Source: Peteryoungia wuzhouensis
GTDB lineage: Bacteria > Pseudomonadota > Alphaproteobacteria > Rhizobiales > Rhizobiaceae
DNA: 64,000 nucleotides
Direction of reading: 5' to 3'
NCBI RefSeq assembly: GCF_003205195.1
Contig: NZ_QJRY01000002.1
Location: forward strand, 620,001 to 684,000
Shown here piece after piece: positions 19,024 to 29,708 of this stretch (the first letter of the stretch is position 1; each line of letters starts with the position of its first letter). The notes below the pieces were generated by a model that saw only the letters and a list, made by a program, of their open reading frames with translations, was not told the DNA's origin and made no database searches. The position numbers were made by a program, and so were the translations under genes.

Positions 19024-19983
19024 TTACAGGTAGATCTTCAACCAGCCTCCCATCGAGGCATTGGCGATGTTGAGGGCCGACCCCTGAAGCTCTGTCCGCG
19101 CCTGTTCCGCAGCGCGGCGCGCATCCGCCTCGCCGAGATCGGCACGCACCCGGCTCTCGCTGCTGAGATCGCTCGCCCCGGCCAGCCCTTCGAGAAAATC
19201 GCCCTCCCCCGAAATCTGGCTGCGCGCGGCACCCACCTCGGCACTGGCGCCCACCATGTCGATGAGCACCCGGTTGAGCGCCGAGATCATGCCATCGAGT
19301 TCGTCCGAGTTTGTTGACGCATCGACCCGGATCTCGCGCGAACGGGCGCCGTTCGGGACGGCGGATTGCACATCCATGAGATAATAGTCGTAGGGCACAC
19401 CGCCCATGCTGGTGCCGGCATAAGACCGTGTCAGGATACCGTCGTCGGCATGTTCCTTCGATACGAGCGTGGCCTGGGCGGTGTCCACGTCGATCATGTT
19501 GATCGACAGCTCGCCACGCTCACCGCTGGTCAAGGAGGCGATCAGCGAGGCAACCTTCGGCCGCTGGCCGGCCTCGAGCTTGAGCCAGTTCTGGCCGTTG
19601 AAGCTGCTGTCGTCCACGAGTTCGGCCAGCTTTCCCTTCATCGTACCGATCTCGGCATCGATTGCCGGCCGGTTCGCGCCGAGCGCCTTGGCCTGAATCA
19701 GTTTCTGCTGGATCCGCGAGACGATGTCCGTGGCCTCCTCGAGGCCTGCCGCCGCAGTGTCGGTGACGGCGGCCGCCACGCCATTGGCCTCCTGGACACT
19801 GCCGAGCGAAAGGCTCGAAGCACTGAGCGTCGTCGGGATCGACCAATAGGCGCTATTCTCCCGCGCCGGCGATCGCGCCTCGGGCGCGGCTGAAGATTGC
19901 CGCGTGCGCTCCAGCGCCGCGCGCGAAGCATCGAGCATCGAAACCGAGAGGGCCGAAGTCAGATTGGACCCGACTGCTGTCAT
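19024..19983 (-). CDS. divergent orphan flagellin-like protein
   Basis: A 319-residue protein with both conserved flagellin ends. The N-terminal D0/D1 region contains SAYWSIPTTLSASSLSLGSVQ (near residues 44-64), closely matching the AYWSI segment of rhizobial flagellins. The C-terminal D0 helix ends ALNIANASMGGWLKIYL. The first 40 residues are unusual for a flagellin, with an Ala/Ser/Arg-rich stretch where ISTGxRVxxAxDN is normally found. It stands alone, with no flagellar genes nearby. It could be a minor filament subunit, a secreted flagellin homologue, or a degenerating copy; the frame is intact. Confidence 0.8.
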   Translation of the reverse strand: MTAVGSNLTSALSVSMLDASRAALERTRQSSAAPEARSPARENSAYWSIPTTLSASSLSLGSVQEANGVAAAVTDTAAAGLEEATDIVSRIQQKLIQAKALGANRPAIDAEIGTMKGKLAELVDDSSFNGQNWLKLEAGQRPKVASLIASLTSGERGELSINMIDVDTAQATLVSKEHADDGILTRSYAGTSMGGVPYDYYLMDVQSAVPNGARSREIRVDASTNSDELDGMISALNRVLIDMVGASAEVGAARSQISGEGDFLEGLAGASDLSSESRVRADLGEADARRAAEQARTELQGSALNIANASMGGWLKIYL

Positions 19984-20161
19984 GGGAAAACCTTGTGTCG
20001 CATTTCATGTCGAACCAGGGCCGGGATCATTCCGGCCGTCTGATGCGCACGATGCCATCAAGATTTTGTCTTTCGCTTACCCGGATTGTTCGAATTTTAG
20101 AGAATGCAGATAAAGAGCGACGGATATTCCGCGTCCGCCCGGTTCCGCCGCGAAAACAGCT

Positions 20162-20422
20162 TCAGTCGGCACTCGGCAGCCGCCGCATGGTGAACTCGAT
20201 CTGGTCGCCCTCGAGCTGCCGCCAGCTTTCGACTTCGGTCCAGTAGGCGGCCTTGGGAAAGGCATCGAACCATTCGCGCGCCTTGGCCCGGGCTTCTTCT
20301 CGGGTCAGGCAGTAGGTTTCGCGCACGAACTGGCTGCTGGCCCGCCCCGAGGTGATCGCCCGGTGGTCCGCAATGCGCTTCTTGAGGCCGTTGAAATCAG
20401 GCGGGCTGGGTCTCTTCATCAT
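20162..20422 (-). CDS. conserved hypothetical protein beside hemF
   Basis: An 86-residue protein with no membrane segment, rich in charged and aromatic residues (YCLTREEARAKAREWFDAFP near residues 36-55). The start at 20422 has GAGGGA upstream; a second ATG directly follows. A longer reading of this frame continues antisense through hemF and is not real. It is divergent from hemF with about 140 bases between. The REARAKAREWF region looks like a short helix-turn-helix or dimer motif, but I cannot assign a family. Confidence 0.65.
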   Translation of the reverse strand: MMKRPSPPDFNGLKKRIADHRAITSGRASSQFVRETYCLTREEARAKAREWFDAFPKAAYWTEVESWRQLEGDQIEFTMRRLPSAD

Positions 20423-20560
20423 GAAATCCCTCGCATGGTCCAAGATTAATCCAGACAAAATCACAAGGCGAGTCGATTTTCCGGGAACACCCGATGCCGC
20501 ATATGGCAGGGACGGCGTCGACCTGATATCTCGGACGGAAAGACTGAAAAGGGGGAGCGC

Positions 20561-21475
20561 ATGCAGCGACCGGATCTGCCAAAGGAACTGCCCGACGACA
20601 TCGAGGGCAAGAAGCTGACCGCCCGCAGCTGGTTCGAAAGCCTGCGGGACACGATCTGCGCCTCCTTCGAGACCTTGGAAGACGAGTTGGAAGGCCCACT
20701 GTCGGACCGCGAGCCGGGCCGCTTCACCGCCAAGGATTGGCTCCGCGAAGACGGCAAGGGCGGCGGTGGCCGCATGTCGATGATGGAAGGCCGCGTCTTC
20801 GAGAAAGTCGGCGTCCACACCTCCACTGTGCACGGCGAATTCTCCCCCGAATTCCGCAAGCAGATGCCCGGCGCAGACGAGGATCCGCGCTTCTGGGCCT
20901 CCGGCATCTCGCTGATCGCCCACCCGGTCAATCCCAATGTCCCGACCGTTCACATGAACACCCGCATGGTGGTCACCACCAGCCAGTGGTTTGGCGGCGG
21001 CGCTGACCTCACCCCCGTGCTCGACCGCCGTCGCACCCAGGATGATGCCGATACCCGCCTCTTCCACCGCTCCATGGAGATCACCTGCCAGCGGCATCCT
21101 GATGTCGCCGACTATGCAGCCTACAAGCAGTGGTGCGACGAATACTTCTTCCTGCCCCATCGCAACGAGCCACGCGGCATCGGCGGCATCTTCTTCGACT
21201 GGCTGTATCCACAGCCGGACAAGGGTGGATGGGATGCCAATTTCGCCTTCGTCCAGGATGTCGGCCGCGCCTTCAACCTCGTCTATCCGAAGATCGTCCG
21301 GAGCAATTTCAACAATCCCTGGACGGAGCAGGATCGCGACGAACAGCTGGTCCGAAGAGGCCGTTACGTCGAGTTCAACCTGCTCTATGACCGCGGCACG
21401 ATCTTCGGTCTGAAGACCGGCGGCAACGTCGAATCAATCCTGTCTTCGCTCCCTCCGGTGGTCCGCTACCCCTGA
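20561..21475 (+). CDS. hemF: oxygen-dependent coproporphyrinogen III oxidase
   Basis: Oxidatively decarboxylates coproporphyrinogen III to protoporphyrinogen IX with O2 in haem synthesis. It has 304 residues, the family length, and the start is preceded by GGGGGAG. Recognisable motifs are [16 protein letters not shown] near residue 67, PTVHMNTRM, the GGGADLTPV active-site strand, [16 protein letters not shown] and the C-terminal [16 protein letters not shown]. The haem demand of the nearby bc1 complex gives a physiological link, though the operons are separate. Confidence 0.96.
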   Translation: MQRPDLPKELPDDIEGKKLTARSWFESLRDTICASFETLEDELEGPLSDREPGRFTAKDWLREDGKGGGGRMSMMEGRVFEKVGVHTSTVHGEFSPEFRKQMPGADEDPRFWASGISLIAHPVNPNVPTVHMNTRMVVTTSQWFGGGADLTPVLDRRRTQDDADTRLFHRSMEITCQRHPDVADYAAYKQWCDEYFFLPHRNEPRGIGGIFFDWLYPQPDKGGWDANFAFVQDVGRAFNLVYPKIVRSNFNNPWTEQDRDEQLVRRGRYVEFNLLYDRGTIFGLKTGGNVESILSSLPPVVRYP

Positions 21476-21646
21476 CGCCGGGCGTTACCGCTGACATCTG
21501 CACGCTCACGTGAACTCACGAAAAAGAATGGTCTAGGATTCCCGACGGTTATCGAAAACCGCGGAAATCCTTGACGGTTTTCATTGCGTTCGCCGAAACG
21601 CTTGCCCATGCTGCAGCCTCACGCAATGTGGAGGAGGAGAGTTGCC

Positions 21647-21922
21647 ATGAACCCGTCCGTCGTAGTGACCAGTCCCCGTGTGAGTGAACCAGCAGACCGC
21701 GCGATCGAGGCGCCCGAACTGATCGATCGACTGGCGGAAAAGCTGCGTGCGTCGAGTGATGTCGACCTGCCGCATTCCTATTTCGTCGAACAGGTGAGAC
21801 TGGGCCTGGCAGGGGCAGATCTCACCGACCATGCCGCCGCCAACGCCATCGAGACCGGTGCCCATCGCGGCAAGCTGGCGGCCACCCAGTCCGTTTTCAA
21901 CGCCTGGGCCAGACCCGACTGA
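21647..21922 (+). CDS. small hypothetical protein
   Basis: A 91-residue soluble protein starting at an ATG with a strong GAGGAGGAGA site; a longer upstream reading is unlikely. Residues 22-60 are an acidic amphipathic stretch (APELIDRLAEKLRA), followed by DLPHSYFVEQVRLGLAGADL. No family is recognised. It is monocistronic, bounded by a strong terminator, with a long AT-richer leader. The leader contains GACGGTT repeated at 21551 and 21576, which could be regulatory. Confidence 0.6.
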   Translation: MNPSVVVTSPRVSEPADRAIEAPELIDRLAEKLRASSDVDLPHSYFVEQVRLGLAGADLTDHAAANAIETGAHRGKLAATQSVFNAWARPD

Positions 21923-21952
21923 ACCATTCCAGATCCACCGCGCATCCACCCT

Positions 21953-21982
21953 CGCCCGCAGCCCCCTGCGGGCGCTTTTTTT
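21953..21982 (+). terminator. rho-independent terminator
   Basis: A perfect 9-base stem CGCCCGCAG/CTGCGGGCG with a CCCC loop is followed by CTTTTTTT. It ends the small gene at 21647-21922. Confidence 0.93.
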
Positions 21983-22053
21983 GACTCTCGGAGCGAACAA
22001 TACGACTGCCAACTCGGTTCGGCCTTCATCGTGCAACGAAGGAGGAGCCCATC

Positions 22054-22275
22054 ATGAAAACGTTCGAATGTGGAACTCTGGTGCCCGGCTGCGACTGGCA
22101 CACCCGTGCCGAGGAGGAGGCGGAAGTGGTGCGGCGCGCGGTCGAACACCTGCGCACAACCCATGGCGAGGAGATCATTCGGCCCGCCATGGTCGAGAAC
22201 ATCAAGAGCCGCATCCGCAACCGCCAGTCGGTCCAAGCTGAAAGACAGCAGCCCCAGACCGGGGACGCAGTCTAA
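22054..22275 (+). CDS. DUF1059 domain protein
   Basis: A 73-residue protein matching the DUF1059 family. It has the opening MKTFECGTLVPGCDWHTRAE with two conserved cysteines (C6, C13) and a His, then an amphipathic helix EVVRRAVEHLRTTHG. The start has AAGGAGGAG upstream. The paired Cys/His layout suggests a small metal-binding or redox fold; the function is unknown. It ends 10 bases before the convergent cca stop. Confidence 0.85.
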   Translation: MKTFECGTLVPGCDWHTRAEEEAEVVRRAVEHLRTTHGEEIIRPAMVENIKSRIRNRQSVQAERQQPQTGDAV

Positions 22276-22284
22276 ATCGCCGCT

Positions 22285-23544
22285 CTACTTCGCGGCAAGA
22301 TCGGCGATCCGCGCCAGAAGCCGCTCCCGGTCGAGCGTGAAGTTCGACGCGATCCAGCCTTCTTCCAGCGTGCCGAGGATCTGCCCGATCTTCGGCCCGG
22401 CGGGAATGCCTGCGGCCAGAACATCGCTTCCTTTGACCGGCAGCACGGGCCGCTCGAAACCCTCGGCGCGCTTCAGCAGTGAAGACAGCCGCGCGCTGCG
22501 CGCCATGGCCTTGGCATCGCCGCCCTCCGCCTGGCCGCGCACAGAGGCAAGCTCCAGTTTCAGCACACCGACGATCCCCTCCTTGCCGTAGCGATAAAGG
22601 TCGCGGTCGAAGGCAACGTCGGTCACCGTTTCCTGGGGCTTGGGCGCCCGCGCGAAACGGTCAAGCGCGATCGCCTCGGCATTGGAGAGCTTCAGCCGCT
22701 CGGCAAGCCCGACCAAACGCGCCGGATCCTTCGGCGTGATCGCCGAGAGCCTGAGCAGCGCATCGGGTGCCCAGCCCAGCGCCTGTTCGGCCGCGATCAG
22801 ACCGGGGATCGCATCGATGCCCCATTTTTCCGTTTCCGGCAGCACTTCGGTGAGAACGCCGGACTGCCGCATCCACAAAAGCGCCCGGCCCGGATCGGGT
22901 GCTGCGAGCAGTTTCTTCATCTCGCTCCACACCCGTTCGGCCGACAGGGTGTGCAGCTGTGTCCGCGCCCGCGCGGAAGCCTTCAGGCCGGCCACATCCG
23001 GGCGCCCCCGCCCATAATGGGCAAAGAAGCGGAAGAAGCGCAGCACGCGCAGATAATCCTCGGCAATCCGCTGCTCGGCATCGCCGATGAAACGGACCGT
23101 CCGCGTTTCGATATCCCCCAGTCCGCCAACGAGATCGACAACCTCACCGTCGAGACCAACATAAAGCGCATTGATTGTCAGGTCCCGCCGCTCGGCATCC
23201 TCCTGCCAGCCGGCGCCGAAGGCGACTTCGGCATGCCGCCCATCGGTCGCCACGTCCCGCCGCAGCGTCGTGACCTCGTAGCCCTGGCCATCCACGACGA
23301 GCGTCACCGTGCCATGCTCGATCCCGGTCGGCACCGCCTTGATCTGCTTGGCCGCCGCCCGCCCGATCACCTCTGCCGGCAACAGCGTCGTGGCGAGATC
23401 GATATCGCCGACGGCAAGCCCCAGGAGGCTGTTGCGCACCGCGCCGCCGACCACCCGCGTCTCCGCGCCGCCGCCGTTCAACAGCGTCATCAGCCGCGTG
23501 AGGCCGGGCGCCTGGAACCAGGCCTGATCGGACAGATTGGTCAT
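22285..23544 (-). CDS. cca: CCA tRNA nucleotidyltransferase / poly(A) polymerase family
   Basis: A class II nucleotidyltransferase of 419 residues that adds CCA to tRNA 3' ends, or poly(A) in related members. The catalytic head shows RVVGGAVRNSLLGL (residues 30-43) and the DID metal dyad at 47-49, then RRDLTINALYVG and the RFIGDAEQRIAEDYLRVLR motif that binds ATP/CTP and RNA. It is the last gene of DUF1285-nudL-cca, overlapping the previous gene by ATGA (23541-23544). With no second cca in view, CCA addition is the likely role. Confidence 0.92.
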   Translation of the reverse strand: MTNLSDQAWFQAPGLTRLMTLLNGGGAETRVVGGAVRNSLLGLAVGDIDLATTLLPAEVIGRAAAKQIKAVPTGIEHGTVTLVVDGQGYEVTTLRRDVATDGRHAEVAFGAGWQEDAERRDLTINALYVGLDGEVVDLVGGLGDIETRTVRFIGDAEQRIAEDYLRVLRFFRFFAHYGRGRPDVAGLKASARARTQLHTLSAERVWSEMKKLLAAPDPGRALLWMRQSGVLTEVLPETEKWGIDAIPGLIAAEQALGWAPDALLRLSAITPKDPARLVGLAERLKLSNAEAIALDRFARAPKPQETVTDVAFDRDLYRYGKEGIVGVLKLELASVRGQAEGGDAKAMARSARLSSLLKRAEGFERPVLPVKGSDVLAAGIPAGPKIGQILGTLEEGWIASNFTLDRERLLARIADLAAK

Positions 23545-24170
23545 GCATAGAGCCTTTCGTAAAGTGTCCGGATGATCCCGGCTGTAATGCCCCAGATGTG
23601 CCGTTCGCGATAGGGCATGACATAGAAATGGCGCACCGCGCCCTGCCAGACGCGGCTGTCCTGGCGATGGTTGTCGGGGTTCATCAGAAAGGAAAGAGGC
23701 ACCTCGAACACGCTTTCCACCTCGTCCGGATTGGGCGTGATGACAAAACCCGGCTGCACCACCGCCAGCACCGGCTGGATGCGAAACCCGGTTCCTGCCA
23801 GATATTGCGGCAACCGCCCGACCGTCTCGACGAAACGCCGGTCAAGCCCGATCTCTTCCTCCGCCTCGCGCAGCGCGGCTTCTTCCGGCGACAGATCCGC
23901 CTCGTCGATCCCGCCGCCCGGAAAGGCGATCTGGCCCGCATGTTTGCGCAGCTTGTCGGTGCGCTTCGTCAGGATCACCCGCGCCTCGTCGGCATCGTCG
24001 ATCACTGCAACCAACACCGCTGCATCCCGCAAGTTCAACTGCTCGATCTCGAGAATGCTGTCGCGGTTCAACACATGGTCGCCATGCTCGCGCCAGGCCT
24101 GGTCGAGCGGCGCGACCTGCGCAAGCGCCCGGCGGCGAAAATCCTCAGCGGTAAACACGGCCTCGCTCAT
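23541..24170 (-). CDS. CoA pyrophosphatase (Nudix, NudL-like)
   Basis: A 209-residue Nudix hydrolase expected to cleave CoA or its derivatives to 3',5'-ADP and phosphopantetheine. The CoA-specific motif ILTKRTDKLRKHAGQIAFPG (residues 66-85) precedes the Nudix box, whose core is ALREAEEEIGL at 99-109. The first acidic position of the classic box is replaced, as is common in this subfamily. It is coupled on both sides by ATGA overlaps in the DUF1285-nudL-cca operon. Confidence 0.92.
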   Translation of the reverse strand: MSEAVFTAEDFRRRALAQVAPLDQAWREHGDHVLNRDSILEIEQLNLRDAAVLVAVIDDADEARVILTKRTDKLRKHAGQIAFPGGGIDEADLSPEEAALREAEEEIGLDRRFVETVGRLPQYLAGTGFRIQPVLAVVQPGFVITPNPDEVESVFEVPLSFLMNPDNHRQDSRVWQGAVRHFYVMPYRERHIWGITAGIIRTLYERLYA

Positions 24171-24790
24171 CGGGACAGGCGTTCCAGTTCGTCGGCCGGC
24201 ATCATCGGGAAGACGGTACCGCCGGAGACAATGCAGAACATCGCCTGCCCCTCCACCTCGCGTACGTCACCGCGTTCGACCAGATCATACATCACCGCCC
24301 GCGACACCAGCGCCTCCAGCCGCCCCCGCACATGAAGGTAGGGCTTCAGCTCGTGGTTCTCGCCGACGATGGAAAAGCGCAAGCCATGCTCCGGCCCCGC
24401 CTCCACCACATCGCCGACATTGGTGCGAAAGGTCAGCACCTCAACCCCGTCGCGCACGCTGACACTCATCTCCACTGCCACGAATGGCGCGTCCTCGACC
24501 CGGATGCCGACCTTTTCCACAGGTGTTACAAGATAGGTTTTGCCATCTTCGTCCTTCCGCAAGACCGTCGAAAACAGCCGCACCAGAGGCGCCCGGCCGA
24601 TCGGTGTGCCCATGTAGAACCAGGTGCCATCGGCGCGGATTTCCATGTCGAGATCGCCACAGAATGGCGGTTCCCAGCGCTCGACGGGCGGAAGTCCGGG
24701 CTTTCCGCCCTCTGTCTGCGCTGCCGCACGGGAAATCAGGGCGGCAAGGTCCGCCGCATCCGTGGTCGCCTTCAGGGTGTCGTCTGCCAT
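24167..24790 (-). CDS. DUF1285 family protein
   Basis: A protein of about 207 residues of the DUF1285 family, first gene of the operon with nudL and cca. Family features include ERWEPPFCGDLDMEIRADGT, WFYMGTPIGRAPLVRLF and the TPVEKVGIRVEDAPFVAV stretch. No signal peptide or membrane segment is present. The start at 24790 (MADDTLKAT) is preceded by GGGA; an in-frame ATG at 24820 adds 10 residues. The function is unknown. Confidence 0.85.
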   Translation of the reverse strand: MADDTLKATTDAADLAALISRAAAQTEGGKPGLPPVERWEPPFCGDLDMEIRADGTWFYMGTPIGRAPLVRLFSTVLRKDEDGKTYLVTPVEKVGIRVEDAPFVAVEMSVSVRDGVEVLTFRTNVGDVVEAGPEHGLRFSIVGENHELKPYLHVRGRLEALVSRAVMYDLVERGDVREVEGQAMFCIVSGGTVFPMMPADELERLSR

Positions 24791-24949
24791 GTTTGCGTCC
24801 CGGTTTTGTCTCTCTGCCATCACAGTCACGAGATAGTCATTCGAGGCGCGCTTGTCAGCCGGCATGTCGCCAATAAGTTAGTTTGATAGGATGCACCTCG
24901 CGCGCCTGTTCGATTCGCCGAACCCGGCCACATCAATTTGGAGCAGACC

Positions 24950-25963
<1,014 letters not shown>

Positions 25964-25979
25964 GGGAGGCTCCCACCGC

Positions 25980-26900
25980 GTGGCATCGATCGGCCAGATC
26001 GTCGAACAGACCCCCGGAAGCGAAGTGCTGCAGCGCGCCCGCCAGCGCGCCGTGCTCGTGCCCGACTGCATGGTTGAAGCCAAGCGCATCGCCAACACCG
26101 TGATTGCCGGCTGGCATGGCCGCCGCAAGCGCGGCATCGGCGAGAACTTCTGGCAGTTTCGCCCCTATGCCGATGGCGAAAGCTACGCCCGCATCGACTG
26201 GCGCCGCTCGGCCCGTGACGACCACATGTATATCCGCGACCGCGAATGGGAAGCCGCCCACACCGTCTGGCTCTGGGCCGACATGTCACCGTCGATGATG
26301 TACAAGTCGACGCTCGCCTCCGTTTCCAAGGAAAGCCGCGCCCTCGTCCTCATGCTGGCGCTCGCGGAAATCCTTGCCCGCTCCGGCGAGCGCATCGGCT
26401 GCCCCGGCATCATGGAACCCGTCTCCGCCCGCAATGCCGCCGAACGCCTCGCCGCCGCCATCATGCATGCGCCGCTGACATCGGGCCTGCCGGATACCCG
26501 CATGATCCGAGGCGCCAGCGACATCGTGTTGATCGGCGACTTCCTCGACGATGCCGACCGCGTCATGGACCGCATCACGCCGCTCGCCAGACGCGGTCTG
26601 CGCGGCCATCTCGTCGAGATCGCCGATCCCGCCGAGGAAACCTTCCCCTATACCGGCCGCACGGAATTCACCGATCCGGAAACCGGCGACAAGCTCACCT
26701 CCGGCCGCGCCGAGACCCTGCGCGACGACTACCGCCGCGCCTATCTCGCCCGCCGCGACAGCCTGTCCGACCAGCTCCGCCGCATGGGCTGGAGTTTTAC
26801 CCATCACCGCACCGACCGTCTCGCCTCCGAAGCCCTCGTCGCCGTCCATATGCACCTCTCGGGCATGACACCGGCCGTCAGCCGGAGTGCAAGCCTATGA
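25980..26900 (+). CDS. DUF58 domain protein
   Basis: A 306-residue cytosolic protein with the DUF58 signature WQFRPYADGESYARIDWRRS (near residues 60-79) followed by a vWA-like fold (TVWLWADMSPSMMYKS, a MIDAS-like DxSxS). The start is a GTG with GAGGGAGG ten bases upstream. DUF58 partners commonly adjoin MoxR and are probable clients of it. The stop overlaps the next start by ATGA (26897-26900), so the products are made together. Confidence 0.9.
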   Translation: MASIGQIVEQTPGSEVLQRARQRAVLVPDCMVEAKRIANTVIAGWHGRRKRGIGENFWQFRPYADGESYARIDWRRSARDDHMYIRDREWEAAHTVWLWADMSPSMMYKSTLASVSKESRALVLMLALAEILARSGERIGCPGIMEPVSARNAAERLAAAIMHAPLTSGLPDTRMIRGASDIVLIGDFLDDADRVMDRITPLARRGLRGHLVEIADPAEETFPYTGRTEFTDPETGDKLTSGRAETLRDDYRRAYLARRDSLSDQLRRMGWSFTHHRTDRLASEALVAVHMHLSGMTPAVSRSASL

Positions 26901-29707
26901 TGGGACTTCCACTCGCCTTCGGCGCCCCCGCCATCCTCGGCGCATTGCTGGCCCTGCCGCTGATCTGGTGGCTCTTAAAACTCACGCCGCCACGCCCGAA
27001 ATACGAAGTCTTCCCGCCGCTGCGCATCCTCGCCGGCGTCTTGAAGCGCGAGGAAACCCCGTCCAAAAGCCCTTGGTGGCTGACGCTGCTGCGCATGCTG
27101 ATGGCGGCAATCGTCATCTTCGCGCTCGCCGATCCCGTGCTCAACCCGCGCAATGCGACGCTCTCGGGCGACGGCCCGCTCCTTCTCGTCGTCGACAACA
27201 GCTGGGCAACCGTCGGCGACTGGGATCGCCGCGTCGAGACCGCAACCACCCTGATCGGTGACGCCGCCGACCGCAGCCTGCCCGTCGCCATCCTGTTCAC
27301 CGCCGATCAGGCGCAGGATGCCACGCCCGGCACACCAGCCGTCGCCCTCGAAAAGCTCGCCGCCGCATCCCCGCACCCGCTGCGCCCCGACCGCAACCGT
27401 ACACTCGAAGCGCTCCGCACCAGCTTTGCCACGGAACGCCCCGGCACGCTCGCCTATGTCGCCGACGGCATCGCCCGCGATCCCGACGACGCCTTCCTCG
27501 CCGATCTCGCGACCCTCTCGCCTGCCGAATTCCGCCTGATCGAGAACAACGGCCCGACGGCAATCGCCATCACCGGCGCAAACAACGGTTCGGACGCCCT
27601 GAGCGTCACCCTTTCCCGCCTCAACGCCACAGAAGCCCTACAGGTCATCGTCGAGGCCCAGGACCGCCAGGGCCGCGTCATCGCCTCCGGCACCGCCGAA
27701 TTCGCCGCAGGAGCCACGGAAGCCACCGGCCAGATCGCCGCCCCCTTCGAGCTGCGTAATGATTTCGCCCGCCTGTCGATCACGGGCATTGCGTCTGCCG
27801 GCGCCACCTATCTGCTCGATGACGGCTTCCGCCGCCGCAAGGTCGCCCTCGTCTCAGGCGACAGCGGCGATAGTTTCCAGCCGCTACTCTCGCCGCTCTA
27901 TTACATCGAGCGCGCGCTCGGCCCCTATGCCGATGTCGTCAAACCCGGTCAGACAGACCTCGCCGTCGCCATCCCCGAAATCCTCAAGCAGAACCCCTCG
28001 GCCCTGGTGCTTGCCGATGTCGGCCGCCTGCCGGCCGATGTCTATGCCCCCCTGCAGGCCTGGATCGAGCGCGGCGGCACGCTCATCCGCTTTGCCGGCC
28101 CGCGCCTGGCCGCCGCCCCCGCCGATGATCCGCTGGTGCCGGTCATGCTGCGCCAGGGCGAACGCGCGCTCGGCGGCGCCCTCTCCTGGGCAGAACCGCA
28201 GCCGCTCGCCGATTTCCCGACCTTCGGCCCCTTCGCCGGCATGCCGAAGCCGCAAGGCATTCTCGTGAAGCGCCAGGTGCTCGCCGAACCCAGCCCGGAT
28301 CTTGCCGCCCGCACCTGGGCGAGCTTGGCCGACGGCACGCCACTCGTCACCGTCCAGGAAAAACGCGCCGGCCGCGTCGTGCTCTTCCATGTCAGCGCCG
28401 AAGCCACGTGGTCGGATCTGCCGATCTCCGGCACCTTCGTCGAAATGCTCCGCCGCATCGTGCAACTGACCCGCGTGGGCGCTGCCCAGACCGATACCGC
28501 CCAGTCGACAGCACCCGCGCTTCCGCCCTTCCGCCTGCTCACCGAACGCGGCGCACTCACCGCTGAAGCCGGCACCGCCCGCCCGCTCTCGCTCGGCCCC
28601 GACCGGCCGCAAGCCGCCACCTTCGACAACCCGCCCGGCCTCTACGGCACCGAGGATGGCTTTGCCGCCCTGAACCTCTTGCCCGCAGGCGCAGAACTCC
28701 GGCCCCTCGCCAGCCCCTCAGGCCTCGTGATCGCCCGCGACCCCATGGCCGGCACCGCCGCCGTCCCGCTGAAGCCCGGCCTGCTCTCGACCGCCTTCCT
28801 TCTGCTCGTGCTCGACAGCCTGATCGTGCTCTTCATGGGCGGCGCCTTCGCCCGCCTGCCGAAGCGCGCGGCAACGGCCGCCGTCATGGCGCTCGCGTTG
28901 GGCCTCGCCGCCGGCATGCCATCGGGCCAGACATTCGCCTCGGATGCAAAACCCGGCGACGACCTGATCCTGGAGCGCCTGGACAACACCCATCTCGCCT
29001 ATGTCGTGACCGGCGAACAGGACGTCGACACGCTCTCACAGCAGGGCCTGCAGGGCCTCACCGACTTCCTGACCTATCGCACGACGCTGGAGCCCGCTCC
29101 GCCCGTCGGCGTCGACATCACCAAAGACGACCTGTCCTTCTACCCGATCATCTTCTGGCCGATCTCGGCCACCGCCCCCATGCCATCCGCCGCCGCCATC
29201 AGCCGCATCGACGCCTATATGCGCGCCGGCGGCACCGTGCTCTTCGACACCCGCGACCAGATCTCGACGCTCGGCAATGACAGCGGCCCCTCCGCCAATG
29301 GTGAACGCCTGCAGGCGATCCTCGCCAATATCGACATCCCGCCGCTGGAACCCGTGCCCTCCGACCATGTGCTGACCCGCTCCTTCTATCTGCTGCAGGG
29401 TTTTCCCGGCCGTTATGAGGGAAGTCCGCTCTGGGTCGAGGCCCGCCAGGAAGCGCAATCGAGCAACAGCGGCGTCGCCTCATCCGGCGACGGCGTCACC
29501 CCGATCATGATCACCGGCAACGATCTGCTCGGTGCCTGGGCCGTCGATGCGAATGGCGCAAGCGTGCTCCCCGTCGTCCCCGCCGACGAGATGCAGCGCG
29601 AAATGTCCTTCCGCTCCGGCGTCAACATCATGATGTATATGCTGACCGGCAACTACAAGGCCGACCAGGTGCATGTCCCCGCCCTCCTCGAACGGTTGGG
29701 CCAGTGA
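26897..29707 (+). CDS. BatA/DUF4159 domain membrane protein
   Basis: A 936-residue inner-membrane protein. The N-terminus has two transmembrane helices (about 7-28 and 55-78), as in BatA proteins. A vWA-like region follows whose metal site is degenerate (VVDNSWATVGD), with a DxS-type but incomplete MIDAS. A long periplasmic portion leads to another helix pair (about 630-680) and a C-terminal DUF4159 domain (from about 695) containing FYPIIFWPISATAP and AYMRAGGTVLFDTRDQ. The start at 26897 overlaps the DUF58 stop. The role, with MoxR, is likely assembly of an envelope complex; this is inference. Confidence 0.88.
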   Translation: MMGLPLAFGAPAILGALLALPLIWWLLKLTPPRPKYEVFPPLRILAGVLKREETPSKSPWWLTLLRMLMAAIVIFALADPVLNPRNATLSGDGPLLLVVDNSWATVGDWDRRVETATTLIGDAADRSLPVAILFTADQAQDATPGTPAVALEKLAAASPHPLRPDRNRTLEALRTSFATERPGTLAYVADGIARDPDDAFLADLATLSPAEFRLIENNGPTAIAITGANNGSDALSVTLSRLNATEALQVIVEAQDRQGRVIASGTAEFAAGATEATGQIAAPFELRNDFARLSITGIASAGATYLLDDGFRRRKVALVSGDSGDSFQPLLSPLYYIERALGPYADVVKPGQTDLAVAIPEILKQNPSALVLADVGRLPADVYAPLQAWIERGGTLIRFAGPRLAAAPADDPLVPVMLRQGERALGGALSWAEPQPLADFPTFGPFAGMPKPQGILVKRQVLAEPSPDLAARTWASLADGTPLVTVQEKRAGRVVLFHVSAEATWSDLPISGTFVEMLRRIVQLTRVGAAQTDTAQSTAPALPPFRLLTERGALTAEAGTARPLSLGPDRPQAATFDNPPGLYGTEDGFAALNLLPAGAELRPLASPSGLVIARDPMAGTAAVPLKPGLLSTAFLLLVLDSLIVLFMGGAFARLPKRAATAAVMALALGLAAGMPSGQTFASDAKPGDDLILERLDNTHLAYVVTGEQDVDTLSQQGLQGLTDFLTYRTTLEPAPPVGVDITKDDLSFYPIIFWPISATAPMPSAAAISRIDAYMRAGGTVLFDTRDQISTLGNDSGPSANGERLQAILANIDIPPLEPVPSDHVLTRSFYLLQGFPGRYEGSPLWVEARQEAQSSNSGVASSGDGVTPIMITGNDLLGAWAVDANGASVLPVVPADEMQREMSFRSGVNIMMYMLTGNYKADQVHVPALLERLGQ

Positions 29708-29708
29708 C

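Noticed and set aside
21560..21595. EcfG-type promoter (GGAA...CGTT) before the small gene at 21647
   Set aside because: The spacing between the elements is 19 bases rather than 16-17, and the first element is GGAAA, not GGAAC.
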